DNA of 64,000 nucleotides, taken from positions 248,001-312,000 of the forward strand of contig NZ_LMFH01000007.1 in NCBI RefSeq assembly GCF_001427225.1, read 5' to 3'. The first letter of the stretch is position 1; every line of letters starts with the position of its first letter. Positions 39,960-49,105 of the stretch are shown piece by piece. The notes below the pieces were generated by a model, which made no database searches, had not been told where the DNA came from, and saw only the letters and a program-made list of their open reading frames with translations. Source of the stretch: Lysobacter sp. Root494 (GTDB lineage: Bacteria > Pseudomonadota > Gammaproteobacteria > Xanthomonadales > Xanthomonadaceae). The position numbers and the translations under genes are program-made.

Positions 39960-41819
39960 ATGAGACTGCTGATCGTGCTATGCCTCGCCCTGCTGTGCAG
40001 TCCCGCCCATGCCCGCGACTTCGCCATAGACCATCTCGAACCCGCGAGCTGGTGGGTCGGGATGAAGCACGATCGCGTCGAACTGATGGTGCACGGGCGC
40101 GGTATCAGTGAACTGACGCCGCGCCTGTCGCATCCGGGCGTGTCGATTGCCGGCGTGGAGAAGGGCGAGAACCCGAACTATCTGTTCGTCACGCTCGCCA
40201 TCGCGCCCGATGCGAAGCCGGCCGCATTCGACATCGAGTTCTACGACGGCACGAAGCGCGTGCTCCGCCATCCCTGGCGCGTGGATGCGCGCGAAGCTGG
40301 CTCGGCGCAGCGTCGCGGCTTCGATGCCTCCGATGCGATCTACCTGGTCACGCCCGACCGCTTCGCCAATGCCGATCCGCGCAACGACAGTGCACCGGAC
40401 ATGAGCGAGGCCGCCTATCGCGCGAGTTCCAACGGCCGCCATGGCGGCGACATCGCCGGCATCCGCCGGCACCTGGATTACATCGCGGGCCTGGGTTTCA
40501 CCCAGCTTTGGCCGACGCCGCTGCTGGAAAACAACCAGCCCGGCTACTCGTACCACGGTTACGCGATCACCGATCTGTACCGCACCGATCCGCGCATGGG
40601 CAGCAACGAGGACTATCGCGCGCTATCGAAGGAAGCGCGCGCGCGCGACATCGGCCTGATCATGGACGTGGTGCTCAACCACATCGGTTCGAAGCACTGG
40701 TGGATGACCGATCCGCCCGCCCCCGACTGGTTCAACCATCCCGGCAACTACGTCGAAACCAACCACCGCCGCACCACCGTGCAGGATCCGCATGCCGCGC
40801 CGGCGGACCGCGCGCTGTTCACCGATGGCTGGTTCGTGACGGCGATGCCCGACCTCAACCAGCGCAACCCGCACCTCGCGCGCTACCTGATCCAGAACAC
40901 GCTGTGGTGGATCGAATACGCAGGCCTGTCGGGCATCCGCGAGGACACGTTCGGCTATGCGGACACCGACTTCCTCAGCGCATGGGCCAAGGCAGTGCTC
41001 GACGAATACCCGGACTTCGCGATGGTCGGCGAGGAATGGAGCCCGAACCCGGCGATCGTCGCGCACTGGCAGCGCGGCAAGACGAATCCCGACGGGCACG
41101 TGCCGTATATGCCGAGCATGATGGATTTCCCGCTGCACATCGCGCTGCGCACGGCGTTGACGCAGCCCGAAGGCTGGGACTACGGCTTCGTAGGCTTGTA
41201 CGAAATGCTGGCCAACGACTTCCTGTATCCGGATGCGGGCCGACTCGTCGTCTTCGCCGAGAACCACGACACGCCGCGTGCGCTGGCGCATTTCGATGGC
41301 GACATCAGATTGTGGAAGATGGCGATGGCGTACATCGCAACGGTTCGCGGCACGCCACAGTTCTACTACGGCTCCGAAGTGCTGCTTCGTGGCCCGAAGG
41401 AACGCAATGACGGCCTGCTGCGCGCGGACATGCCCGGCGGCTGGGCCGGCGATGCGGCCGACGCATTCACTGCACGCGGACTCACGCCGGAGCAGCGCGA
41501 CGCGCAGGACTTCGTGCGCGCGCTGTTCAACTGGCGCAAGCGCACGCCGGTGCTGCATGGCGGGAAGCTGCAGCACTTCGCGCCGCAAGATGGCGTGTAT
41601 GTGTACTTCCGTTACGACGGCACGCCGGACAAGAGCGGGAAGATGGTGATGGTGGCGTTGAACAAGAATGCGGAGACGACATCGTTGCAGCTGGATCGCT
41701 TCGCGGATTTCATCGGCACGGGCACGCAGGCGCGTGATGCACTGACTGGCAAGCTGGTGACGCTGGGCGAGAGACTGACACTGCCGGGGAAGTCGGCGAC
41801 GCTGCTCGAGATCAAGTGA
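39960..41819 (+). CDS. Secreted GH13 alpha-amylase / cyclomaltodextrinase-like
   Basis: A 619-residue exported glycoside hydrolase. The signal peptide is RLLIVLCLALLCSPAHA (cleavage about residue 18). A cyclomaltodextrinase N-terminal beta domain (about 20-110) precedes the GH13 barrel. The four conserved regions are visible: DVVLNH (I), GIREDTFGY with the nucleophile Asp (II), MVGEEW with the acid/base Glu (III) and FAENHDTPR (IV). This corresponds to periplasmic or secreted neopullulanase/SusA-like enzymes that open maltodextrins. The ATG at 39960 is the signal-peptide start. No mal operon genes are adjacent. Confidence 0.92.
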   Translation: MRLLIVLCLALLCSPAHARDFAIDHLEPASWWVGMKHDRVELMVHGRGISELTPRLSHPGVSIAGVEKGENPNYLFVTLAIAPDAKPAAFDIEFYDGTKRVLRHPWRVDAREAGSAQRRGFDASDAIYLVTPDRFANADPRNDSAPDMSEAAYRASSNGRHGGDIAGIRRHLDYIAGLGFTQLWPTPLLENNQPGYSYHGYAITDLYRTDPRMGSNEDYRALSKEARARDIGLIMDVVLNHIGSKHWWMTDPPAPDWFNHPGNYVETNHRRTTVQDPHAAPADRALFTDGWFVTAMPDLNQRNPHLARYLIQNTLWWIEYAGLSGIREDTFGYADTDFLSAWAKAVLDEYPDFAMVGEEWSPNPAIVAHWQRGKTNPDGHVPYMPSMMDFPLHIALRTALTQPEGWDYGFVGLYEMLANDFLYPDAGRLVVFAENHDTPRALAHFDGDIRLWKMAMAYIATVRGTPQFYYGSEVLLRGPKERNDGLLRADMPGGWAGDAADAFTARGLTPEQRDAQDFVRALFNWRKRTPVLHGGKLQHFAPQDGVYVYFRYDGTPDKSGKMVMVALNKNAETTSLQLDRFADFIGTGTQARDALTGKLVTLGERLTLPGKSATLLEIK

Positions 41820-41861
41820 CCGCCGGGAGCGTAGCGCCGCGCTGCGCGGTGCGGTTGCCAG

Positions 41862-41890
41862 GAGCAGCGGAGCAGGCTCCGCTCTGCAAA
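41862..41890. repeat. Solo GGAGC palindrome of the GTAGAGCGGAGC family
   Basis: AGCAGCGGAGCAGGCTCCGC followed by TCTGCAAAAAA sits between the convergent amylase and engB stops. With its short A run it may also act as a terminator for engB. Confidence 0.65.
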
Positions 41891-41915
41891 AAAGCGTCAG
41901 CAGGGTTGCTTCGGA

Positions 41916-42545
41916 TCAGAATTCCAGCCAGCGCCCGATCACCGCGCGCGCTTCTTCCACGCCCTGCTTCGACTCGCCCGAGAATGTCTGCACGCTGACG
42001 GTATCGCCATAGGCGCGCGACAGTTCCATGCGCACGGCCTGCAGGGTGTTCGCCGCCGCGCCGCGGCTGAGCTTGTCGGCCTTGGTCAGCAGCACGTGCG
42101 CGGGAAGCTCGCGGCGTACCGCGTAGCCGAGCATCTGCCGGTCGTAGTCCTTGAGCGGATGGCGGATGTCCATGACCACCACCAGGCCGCGCAGCGCCTG
42201 CCGGGTGGCGAAGTAGCTTTCGAGGAAGGCCTGCCAGTGCGCCTGCAGGTCCTGTGGGACCTTGGCGTAACCGTATCCCGGCAGGTCGACCAGGTATTTG
42301 TCCCCGGGCGGATTGGTGCCGGTGGGGGTGAAGTCGAAGAACACCAGCTGCTGGGTGCGGCCGGGCGTCTTGGAGACGCGAGCCAGCGCGTTCTGCTGGC
42401 AGATCGCATTGAGGGCACTCGACTTGCCGGCATTGGAGCGGCCGGCGAAGGCGACTTCGAACCCGCCGTCGGATGGGAGCTGGCGGGGGTTGTGCGCCGA
42501 GAGCAGATATCGGGCGCGGACGAACGGGTTTGGGGTGGTGGCCAT
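41916..42545 (-). CDS. engB: Ribosome biogenesis GTP-binding protein EngB/YihA
   Basis: A 209-residue essential-type GTPase in 50S assembly. The G motifs are complete: G1 AFAGRSNAGKSSALNAI near residue 33, G2 TPGRTQQLVFF, G3 VDLPGYGYAKV, and G4 LLTKADKL. The length and order match the family (about 200). The ATG at 42545 is the family start. It is divergent from the cytochrome c4 gene, with 234 bases between them. Confidence 0.95.
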   Translation of the reverse strand: MATTPNPFVRARYLLSAHNPRQLPSDGGFEVAFAGRSNAGKSSALNAICQQNALARVSKTPGRTQQLVFFDFTPTGTNPPGDKYLVDLPGYGYAKVPQDLQAHWQAFLESYFATRQALRGLVVVMDIRHPLKDYDRQMLGYAVRRELPAHVLLTKADKLSRGAAANTLQAVRMELSRAYGDTVSVQTFSGESKQGVEEARAVIGRWLEF

Positions 42546-42779
42546 GGGTAAAGGATCGCATGCCGCCCGCGATCAGCCCCGAACCGCGGCAACAGCGCTC
42601 CCGCGCGTGTGAATGGAGAGCTGGAACGCCGGCATTTTCTGGCGGTCGGCTTCAACCAGCAGGCGGGAAAATGCGCGCCGGACTGGCTTCGCGTTGACCG
42701 TCCCGCACTCCGCAACGATAATTTCGCGGTTTCGGCGCCCGCTTCCGGGCGCCCCTCAGAGCACCCCGGAGCCCAGCTC

Positions 42780-43556
42780 ATGCGCCACGCCCGAGTCCTC
42801 GGCCTCGTCGGTATCGCTGCTTTCGCAGCTGCCGCCGTCGCCTTCGCCCAAGCCACGGTCACCCCGGTGCCGGACAACGCACCCGTGCAGGCCGCGCCGC
42901 TGGTCGAAAAGCCGGCCACGTGGGGCGATGCCAAGGCGGGCGCCGCCAAGGCCGGCACCTGCGCCGCCTGCCACGGCCTCGATGGCAACCCGACCGATCC
43001 GCAGTACCCGCGCCTGGCCGGCATGCCGGAGCGGTACGTCGCCCACCAGATCGCCCTGTTCAAGAGCGGCGAGCGCAACACCGGCATGGCCGCGGTGATG
43101 AAGCCGTACGCCGATGCGCTGACCGCGCAGGACGCGCGCGACCTGGGCGCCTATTTCGCCACCCAGAAGGCGGGCGCCGGCGTCGCCGACGACAGCGTGA
43201 TCGCCACTGGCCCGAACAAGGACAAGAAGTTCTTCGAAGTCGGCCAGCAGCTGTTCCACAGCGGCGACAAGGCCCGCGGCATCCCGGCGTGCATGGCGTG
43301 CCACGGCCCCGTCGGCGCCGGCAATCCGGGCCCGGCCTATCCGGCCGTGGCCGGCCAGCAGGCCGCCTACGTGCAGCGCCGCCTCGAGGAATACCGCGCC
43401 GGCACTACCACGCAGCAGGACCCGCACCTGTTCAACATGATGGCCGCCATCGCCGGCAAGCTGACCGACGAAGAGATCGGCGCGCTTGCCAACTACGTGC
43501 AGGGCCTGCACCCGCGCGCCGACGAGGTCGCGGTGGAAGCAGCCCCGGCCCACTGA
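42780..43556 (+). CDS. Dihaem cytochrome c4
   Basis: A 258-residue periplasmic electron carrier. After a signal peptide (VLGLVGIAAFAAAAVAFA, cleavage about residue 24), two c-type haem motifs appear: CAACH near 61 and CMACH near 172, each in a class I cytochrome c domain. Axial Met candidates lie in GMAAVMKPYADAL and FNMMAAIAGKL. It likely passes electrons from the bc1 complex to a terminal oxidase. The ATG at 42780 gives the signal peptide; the longer frame from 42609 does not. It is followed by the two DsbA-type genes on the same strand after a terminator. Confidence 0.93.
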   Translation: MRHARVLGLVGIAAFAAAAVAFAQATVTPVPDNAPVQAAPLVEKPATWGDAKAGAAKAGTCAACHGLDGNPTDPQYPRLAGMPERYVAHQIALFKSGERNTGMAAVMKPYADALTAQDARDLGAYFATQKAGAGVADDSVIATGPNKDKKFFEVGQQLFHSGDKARGIPACMACHGPVGAGNPGPAYPAVAGQQAAYVQRRLEEYRAGTTTQQDPHLFNMMAAIAGKLTDEEIGALANYVQGLHPRADEVAVEAAPAH

Positions 43557-43610
43557 GCACTGAACCTGCGCACCGGTCGGCGGTCACAGACTGCCGCTGC
43601 GTTGTTCAAT

Positions 43611-43638
43611 ACGCCGACCGTGCTGTCACGGTCGGCGT
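43611..43638 (+). terminator. Terminator after cytochrome c4
   Basis: ACGCCGACCGTG and CACGGTCGGCGT form a perfect 12-base stem around CTGT, followed by TCTTGTTT. It separates the cytochrome c4 gene from the dsbA-like genes. Confidence 0.88.
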
Positions 43639-43702
43639 TCTTGTTTCCGGCCGGCGCACCGATTTGCTTCGCCACTCTTCGCCTCTTTAGCGAACCCAGA
43701 CC

Positions 43703-44338
43703 ATGACCCTTCGCCTGAGTTTCCTGCTCGCCCTGCTCCTGCCCTTCAGTGCCTTTGCCGCGACGCCGGCCGCTCCAGTCGAAGGCACTGACTACGAAGT
43801 CATCGAGAACGGCGCCCCATACGAACCCATCGCGGGACGCATCGAAGTCGCCGAGGTCTTCGGCTACACCTGCCCGCACTGCGCGCACTTCGAACCGGCG
43901 GTGCAGGCGTGGAAGGCGAAGCTGCCCAAGGACGTGACGTTCACGCCGGTCGCGGCGCCCTTCGGCGGTTACTGGATGCCGTACGCGCGCGGCTTCTTCG
44001 CGGCGAAGGCGCTGGGCATCGCCGATCGTTCGCATGAAGCCGTCTTCCGCGCGCTGCATGAGGACGGCACGCTGCCGCGCAATCCCACCGATGGCGAGCT
44101 GGCTGGCTTCTACGCGCAGTTCGGCGTGCCGCCGGAACGCTTCGTGGCCACTCTCAACAGTCCTGGCGTCGATGCGGCGCTGGAGCGCGCGCGGGCCTTC
44201 CTGGAACGCAGTGGCGTGGAAGGCACGCCGACGCTGATCGTCGCCGGCAAGTACCGCGTCATCGCGCCGCAGGCCGATGCCCTGCGCGTCGCCAGCCAGC
44301 TGGTCGCGCGCGAGCGCGCCGCGAGGGGCCGCCGCTAG
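43703..44338 (+). CDS. dsbA: Periplasmic thiol:disulfide interchange protein DsbA
   Basis: A 211-residue exported thioredoxin-fold oxidant. Signal peptide about 1-19 (SFLLALLLPFSAFA). The active site is FGYTCPHCAHFEP (CPHC near residues 57-60), and the cis-Pro loop is GVEGTPTLIVAGKY near 173. The helical insert between the two halves is typical of DsbA. It should introduce disulfides into exported proteins such as the Cys-rich secreted ones in this window. The next gene is a paralogue 114 bases downstream. Confidence 0.93.
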   Translation: MTLRLSFLLALLLPFSAFAATPAAPVEGTDYEVIENGAPYEPIAGRIEVAEVFGYTCPHCAHFEPAVQAWKAKLPKDVTFTPVAAPFGGYWMPYARGFFAAKALGIADRSHEAVFRALHEDGTLPRNPTDGELAGFYAQFGVPPERFVATLNSPGVDAALERARAFLERSGVEGTPTLIVAGKYRVIAPQADALRVASQLVARERAARGRR

Positions 44339-44452
44339 GCGCGCACGCGAGACGCACACGCCCGGCTGAGGCGGCGCTCGTTATCCTTGCCGCCGGCACC
44401 CTTTTCCGACACGCGCGGCTTCATGCCGCCGATCCGCTACGTGGAGAAATAC

Positions 44453-45238
44453 ATGAACCTGCGCCCGGCCCTGCTGCTGTTCGCCCTGCTTTCGCTAGCC
44501 GCCTGCAACCGGCAGGGCGAAGCGCCTGCCGCTCCTTCCGAAACACCGGCCGCCGCTGCTTCCCCCACAGACGCAGCAACCGCACCGGCTGCCGCTACCG
44601 AAACCGCGGCGCCTGAAGTCGCGCCCGAACCCACGCCCGCCGCGACCCCGGACACGCCGGTCGGTCCCGCGCCCGTCGCCGGCATCGACTATGTCGAGAT
44701 CCCGGGCGGCCAGCCCTTCGAACCCACCGCCGGCCGCATCGAAGTCGCGGAAGTCTTCAGCTACACCTGCCCGCACTGCGCGCAGTTCGAGCCGCTCGTC
44801 CTCGCCTGGCGCGCACGCCAGCCGGCTGACGTGAAGTTCACCCCGGTCGCGGGCTTCTTCGGCGGCAATCCGGAACCCTTCGCGAAGGCCTTCTATGCCG
44901 CCGAAGCCCTTGGCCTGCGCGCGAAAACGCACGAAGCGATGTTCCGCGCGATCCACATCGACCGCTCGCTCGACGCGATGAAGGCGACGCCGGAAGACAT
45001 CGCGGCGTTCTACGGCAAGTTCGGCGCCGAGCCGAAGCAGTTCGCCAGCGCGATGTCGAGCTTCGCCACCGATGCCAAGGTGAAGCGCGCCAACCAGTTC
45101 ATCGCAAAGTCCGGCGTCGAAGGCAGCCCGGGCATCGTCGTCGACGGCAAGTATCGCGTCACCGGCAAGACGCTCGAAGACATGCTGCGCATCACCACGC
45201 ACCTGGTGGCGAAGGAACGCGCGGCGCGCGGCGGCTGA
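44453..45238 (+). CDS. DsbA-like thiol:disulfide oxidoreductase, lipoprotein form
   Basis: A 261-residue paralogue of the preceding product. It has a lipoprotein signal (LLLFALLSLAAC, lipid-modified Cys about 18), then an Ala/Pro/Thr-rich linker of about 60 residues (about 20-80), then the DsbA domain with FSYTCPHCAQFEP and the cis-Pro loop GVEGSPGIVVDGKY. The linker would hold the catalytic domain away from the membrane. The ATG at 44453 follows GTGGAGAA. The two genes probably arose by tandem duplication and may serve different substrates or locations. Confidence 0.92.
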   Translation: MNLRPALLLFALLSLAACNRQGEAPAAPSETPAAAASPTDAATAPAAATETAAPEVAPEPTPAATPDTPVGPAPVAGIDYVEIPGGQPFEPTAGRIEVAEVFSYTCPHCAQFEPLVLAWRARQPADVKFTPVAGFFGGNPEPFAKAFYAAEALGLRAKTHEAMFRAIHIDRSLDAMKATPEDIAAFYGKFGAEPKQFASAMSSFATDAKVKRANQFIAKSGVEGSPGIVVDGKYRVTGKTLEDMLRITTHLVAKERAARGG

Positions 45239-45260
45239 GCCGGTCTGCGCGGCGGTGGTC

Positions 45261-46037
45261 ATGGATAAAGCGACAGGCCACCGCCGGCTGAAACTGCTGA
45301 GCGCGAACATCCAGGCCGGCTCCAGCACGCGGCGCTACAGCGATTACGCGACCCGCAGCTGGTCGCACGTGCTGCCGTTGGGCAAGCGGCCGAGCCTGGA
45401 TGCGATCGCGCAACTCGCCGGCGAGCACGACATCGTCGGCCTCAACGAAAGCGACCCCGGCAGCCTGCGCTCGGGCTTCACCAACCAGACGCACTACCTC
45501 GCGCAGCGCGCCGGCTTCCATTACTGGAGCCACCAGCCGAACCGCCGCGTCGGCGGCGTGGCGTCGAGCGCAAACGGCTTGCTGAGCAAGCTCGAACCGG
45601 TCGAAGTCATGGATCACTCGCTGCCCGGGCGCATCGCCGGCCGCGGCGTGCTGATGGCCCGTTTCGGTGACGACGAGGATTCGCTCACGATCGCGGTCGC
45701 GCATCTTTCGCTGGGCGCGCAGTCGCGCGCCTCGCAGCTCTCCTTCATCGCCGAGCTGCTGCACGACCATCCCTACGCGGTGCTGATGGGCGACTTCAAC
45801 TGCGACATCGACCGTCCGGAAATGGCGACGCTGTTCCGGCGCACGCGCCTGCAGCCGCCCGCGCACGCGGTACCCACGTTCCCGAGCTGGCGCCCCCAGC
45901 GCGCGATCGACCACATCCTGCTCGGCGACGGCCTCGCCCTCGCCTGCGAACGCGCGCGCGCCCTGCCCGCGGCGTTTTCGGATCACCTGGCGTTGTCGCT
46001 GGAACTGGATGTGCCGGCGAGCGCGATTCGGAGTTGA
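45261..46037 (+). CDS. Endonuclease/exonuclease/phosphatase family protein
   Basis: A 258-residue metal-dependent phosphoesterase fold protein. Motifs: KLLSANIQAGSS at the start (LxxxNIQ), IVGLNESDPGS near 58 (metal-binding Glu), LMGDFNCDIDRPEM near 177, and the C-terminal AIDHILLGDG and FSDHLALSLEL with the catalytic Asp-His. It could act on DNA, phospholipids or phosphoinositol-like substrates; no signal peptide is seen. The start is ATG at 45261, or GTG two codons earlier. It ends three bases before the convergent hydroxylase gene. Confidence 0.88.
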   Translation: MDKATGHRRLKLLSANIQAGSSTRRYSDYATRSWSHVLPLGKRPSLDAIAQLAGEHDIVGLNESDPGSLRSGFTNQTHYLAQRAGFHYWSHQPNRRVGGVASSANGLLSKLEPVEVMDHSLPGRIAGRGVLMARFGDDEDSLTIAVAHLSLGAQSRASQLSFIAELLHDHPYAVLMGDFNCDIDRPEMATLFRRTRLQPPAHAVPTFPSWRPQRAIDHILLGDGLALACERARALPAAFSDHLALSLELDVPASAIRS

Positions 46038-46040
46038 GCG

Positions 46041-47312
46041 CTAACCGCGCTTCAATTCACCGATGCCCTCGACCAGCGCTGCCATGGCATCGCGTTCGGC
46101 CAGCGTCAGATGCGGATTCCAGGCATCCATCAGCAGGATGACGCGCGTCTCGCCGCTGCGATTCCATGCCTCGTGCAACCAGGTGTCGTCGAAGGCGACA
46201 CACTCGCCTTCGCGCCAGGCATGGACCATGTCGCCGACACGCAGCGCGCAATCCTCGGGAACCAGCAAAGGCAGATGCACGACCGAGCGGATGTTGGTCA
46301 CGCCATGGTGCGGAAGGATATGCGTGCCCGGCGACAGCACCGAGAAGCAGACTTCCGGCGCATGTCCGGCAATGCGCAACAGCGGCAATGATTCCAGGAC
46401 GCGCGCGGCAACCGGGCAGCGCTGCTGGTTTTCCGCATACGCACGCCCGTGGCGATAGAAGAAGAACGCATCCCAATGCGGCGCGGCATCACCGGCGCTT
46501 TGCAGGTACTCGCTCAGGTCGCCCTGTTCCGGCGCATCGAGGAACGGCGTCAGTACGCCCGGCTCGGCAAGCACCGCGAACGCCTCGTCGCGGATGGCGC
46601 GCCATTCGGACTCCAGTGCTTCGATCCATTCGAAGTCGGCGCGCTTGAAGTAGGGCGCCGACGGTATGTCCGGAAAGAAAAGAAACCTGGGCCGCTGCGA
46701 CGCGTTTTCCGGCACGACCTCCTCAAGCGAGAAGTAGCCGCGCAAGGAGCGCTCCACGCGCTTCATTTCCTCGCGCCCGTGGCGCGCAACCAGCGGTTCC
46801 ATCAGGTTCGCCATCAACTCCGGCCGTGCGGCACGGACAAATTCCGCGGCGTGCGCCACCTGCGCTCGAAGCCTTGGCGGCGTGCTGGCTTCGTCCAGCC
46901 ACTTTTCCTCGAGCTGCGCCCGCGTCAGTGCGCGAAAGTACGATCGCATCGCGCCTTTGCGGTCGCGCGCCTGCTCCAGCAAGCGCCCCAGCTGCAGGTG
47001 CGCGAGATACATCCCGGGCGCCAGGCTGACGGCGAACTCGAGGGCCTGTCGCGCTTCGTCCGGGTATCCCGCCGCTTCCGCGGCCACCGCGAGCTGGCGC
47101 AACAACGACGCATTGTCCGGCTCGGCCCGGCAGGCCTGCTGGAGGTGGGCGACCCCTTCCGCTGCGCGTCCCTGCAGCAGTGCTTCGCGGGCAAGGAATA
47201 TCCTCGCCTCGACTACTTCTCCGCCGCCTAATAGCTGCCGGTAGGCAACCGTTGCACGCGGATCACCCGCCTGCGCCCATGCGCGCGCCTGCAGCAACGT
47301 GGGCATGCTCAT
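46041..47312 (-). CDS. TPR protein with aspartyl/asparaginyl beta-hydroxylase domain
   Basis: A 423-residue protein. Residues about 1-150 form TPR-like helical pairs (HLQQACRAEPDNASLLRQLA, HLQLGRLLEQARDRKGAMRS). Residues about 260-415 are an AspH-type 2-oxoglutarate/Fe(II) dioxygenase: HHGVTNIRSVVHLPLL carries the first His, FDDTWLHEAWN the second, and TRVILLMDAWNP the Arg expected to bind 2-oxoglutarate. It should hydroxylate Asp or Asn in a protein or peptide. The ATG overlaps the stop of the methyltransferase (ATGA), so the minus-strand genes form an operon of three: oxygenase, methyltransferase, hydroxylase. Confidence 0.88.
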   Translation of the reverse strand: MSMPTLLQARAWAQAGDPRATVAYRQLLGGGEVVEARIFLAREALLQGRAAEGVAHLQQACRAEPDNASLLRQLAVAAEAAGYPDEARQALEFAVSLAPGMYLAHLQLGRLLEQARDRKGAMRSYFRALTRAQLEEKWLDEASTPPRLRAQVAHAAEFVRAARPELMANLMEPLVARHGREEMKRVERSLRGYFSLEEVVPENASQRPRFLFFPDIPSAPYFKRADFEWIEALESEWRAIRDEAFAVLAEPGVLTPFLDAPEQGDLSEYLQSAGDAAPHWDAFFFYRHGRAYAENQQRCPVAARVLESLPLLRIAGHAPEVCFSVLSPGTHILPHHGVTNIRSVVHLPLLVPEDCALRVGDMVHAWREGECVAFDDTWLHEAWNRSGETRVILLMDAWNPHLTLAERDAMAALVEGIGELKRG

Positions 47313-48457
47313 GCGCCGCCGCCGGCCGGTTTGCGCGCTTCGACGAACAGCGAGTAGTGGCGCCCGCCATGATGAGCAGCGGCCACCTCACTGTTTTCGT
47401 CCACGCGCAGTTCCGGATGTTCGCTGGCATTGAACGCGGAGCGCTGGATGTCAACGAAACCGGCGCGCTCCATCGCCCGCGACAAGGTCTCGAAGTCGTA
47501 ACCGAACTTGTGCGCCTGGAACAGCCAGGCCGGATCCGGGCCGGCACCCGCGTAGGCCAGGAAATTCTCGAGCCGGGTCGTCCGCCCGTCGCCTGCACCC
47601 CAGTGCTGCCGTCGCTCGGCAAAAAACTGCGCATCATCGTTCTCGTAGGCCTCGATGTACTGCGCGATGTCGGGAACGATGATGCGAACCACGCCACCTG
47701 GCTCCAGCACGCGGAAGATCTCGCCGAGGAAGGGCATCACGTCGTTGGGATAGAACAGGTGCTCCAGCAGGTGCGACAGGAACACCAGCCGCACGCTGCC
47801 TCCGGGGAATGGCAGTCCCCACAGCACGTTGGTGGCCAGTGGCGCCGGATGCACGTCGAGGTTGATCCAGCCTTCGAGCAGGCATGGACCGCAACCAACA
47901 TGCAGTTTCAGCCCGTGCGCGAGTTCGGATACACCCAGTCGTTGAAGCTGGCCCTGCAGGTAGGGGCGCCGCTGTGCCGCGAGCTCGGCCCGCAATGACG
48001 CCGCTGCCGTCTGCAGCGCCCTCAACCGCGGCTCCAGTCCCGCTCCACCGTTCTGTCGCAGAGCGACTTCGGCATAGGGTCCGAAACCGGCTATGTCGCA
48101 GCCCAGTGCGTACACCGTTTGCGCGAGGGCGGAGAGATGTTCGCGACAGTGGCGATGCGCAGCGTCGACGTCGTCCGTGCGATCGATAGTCGTCACTTCC
48201 CGCAATGCGCCCGTCTGGCGAAGGTAGGTTGCGGCGCGTGCGGCAAAGTCACGCGACCCTTCCGGAAGTGAAGCCAGCGCCGTGTCCATCGTCGTGGGTT
48301 GCGCGAACTGCGCAAGCCAGCCGATCAGTGCAGGCCGGTCCGTCACGAATGGCGGCGTCGAAGACGCGGTGTGGATCAGCATGCGCCCATCGTGGAAGCG
48401 CAGCACCGCTTCGGGAGAAAACACCAGGCGCACGTCGCCGGAGAGCACGGAGTCCAC
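47309..48457 (-). CDS. SAM-dependent methyltransferase with a possible RRE-like N-terminus
   Basis: A 382-residue protein. From about residue 185 it is a class I methyltransferase: LKLHVGCGPCLLEGWINLD (motif I with GCGP), then LVFLSHLLEHLFYPNDVMP and LEPGGVVRIIVPD. The first 85 residues (LVFSPEAVLRFHDGRMLIHT ... AATYLRQTGALREV) read as a beta-hairpin followed by helices, like PqqD/RiPP-recognition folds; this is inference. It starts with GTG two bases after the oxygenase stop, so translation is coupled. The likely job is methylating a peptide or protein handled by the neighbouring hydroxylases. Confidence 0.82.
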   Translation of the reverse strand: MDSVLSGDVRLVFSPEAVLRFHDGRMLIHTASSTPPFVTDRPALIGWLAQFAQPTTMDTALASLPEGSRDFAARAATYLRQTGALREVTTIDRTDDVDAAHRHCREHLSALAQTVYALGCDIAGFGPYAEVALRQNGGAGLEPRLRALQTAAASLRAELAAQRRPYLQGQLQRLGVSELAHGLKLHVGCGPCLLEGWINLDVHPAPLATNVLWGLPFPGGSVRLVFLSHLLEHLFYPNDVMPFLGEIFRVLEPGGVVRIIVPDIAQYIEAYENDDAQFFAERRQHWGAGDGRTTRLENFLAYAGAGPDPAWLFQAHKFGYDFETLSRAMERAGFVDIQRSAFNASEHPELRVDENSEVAAAHHGGRHYSLFVEARKPAGGGA

Positions 48458-48459
48458 GG

Positions 48460-49098
48460 TCAGAACAGGAAATAGGTGGAAAGGATGTATTTGTCGTTGC
48501 CCACGGGCGCGCGCCCGGCATGCTGGAACATCCAGTAAGGCGGAAACATCAGCAGCCTCCCTGCCTTTGGCTTCACTTCGATCCCCAGGTCGACGAACGC
48601 GGTCTCTCCACCTTCCGCTACGTCGTTGAGATACCAGAGGAACACCAGGTAACGATTGCTGACTTCACCCACCGAGTCGAAGTGCGGCTGGAAGCGTTCC
48701 GCGCCGCCGGGGTGGTAGCGCTTGATGATCAGCTCGCTCGTCCGCTGCGTGGCGGGGACGGGAAGCGTCAGGCCAATCGCCTCCACGTAACGCGCCAGGT
48801 GCGCATGCATGTTCGCGAGGAGCATCGCACGGAAGGTCGCGTCGGACAGTGCGCTGATGTCGAGCTCGGTCCAGCGGCTGTCGTCCAGGCCGCCGCGGAC
48901 ACCTTCCCCGTTCTGACGATGAAACCTCGACAACGCATTGAACGATTCGACCATGCGCTGACACAACGGCGCGGCCAGTGCATCGTCGTATACCTGCACG
49001 AAGCGGTTAAGGGTCGTGTCGGCAGTCGGCACGGCAACTCCGGCGGAAAGACAGGGCGGGCCAGGTCGGGCCCAAAGGCCACGTTCGTCATGCATCAT
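48460..49098 (-). CDS. 2OG-Fe(II) oxygenase (prolyl-4-hydroxylase-like)
   Basis: A 212-residue dioxygenase. The HxD metal motif is in FQPHFDSVGEVSNRYLVFLW near residue 138, WYLNDVAEGGETAF is the family core, and the distal His and Lys lie in MFQHAGRAPVGNDKY. It should hydroxylate a Pro or another residue in a peptide or protein. The start is uncertain: ATG at 49098 or 49095 gives a sensible protein, with an ATG at 49107 also in frame. Its 5' end meets the divergent sulfotransferase start with less than ten bases between. It is first in the three-gene minus-strand operon. Confidence 0.85.
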   Translation of the reverse strand: MMHDERGLWARPGPPCLSAGVAVPTADTTLNRFVQVYDDALAAPLCQRMVESFNALSRFHRQNGEGVRGGLDDSRWTELDISALSDATFRAMLLANMHAHLARYVEAIGLTLPVPATQRTSELIIKRYHPGGAERFQPHFDSVGEVSNRYLVFLWYLNDVAEGGETAFVDLGIEVKPKAGRLLMFPPYWMFQHAGRAPVGNDKYILSTYFLF

Positions 49099-49105
49099 AA
49101 TCCGC

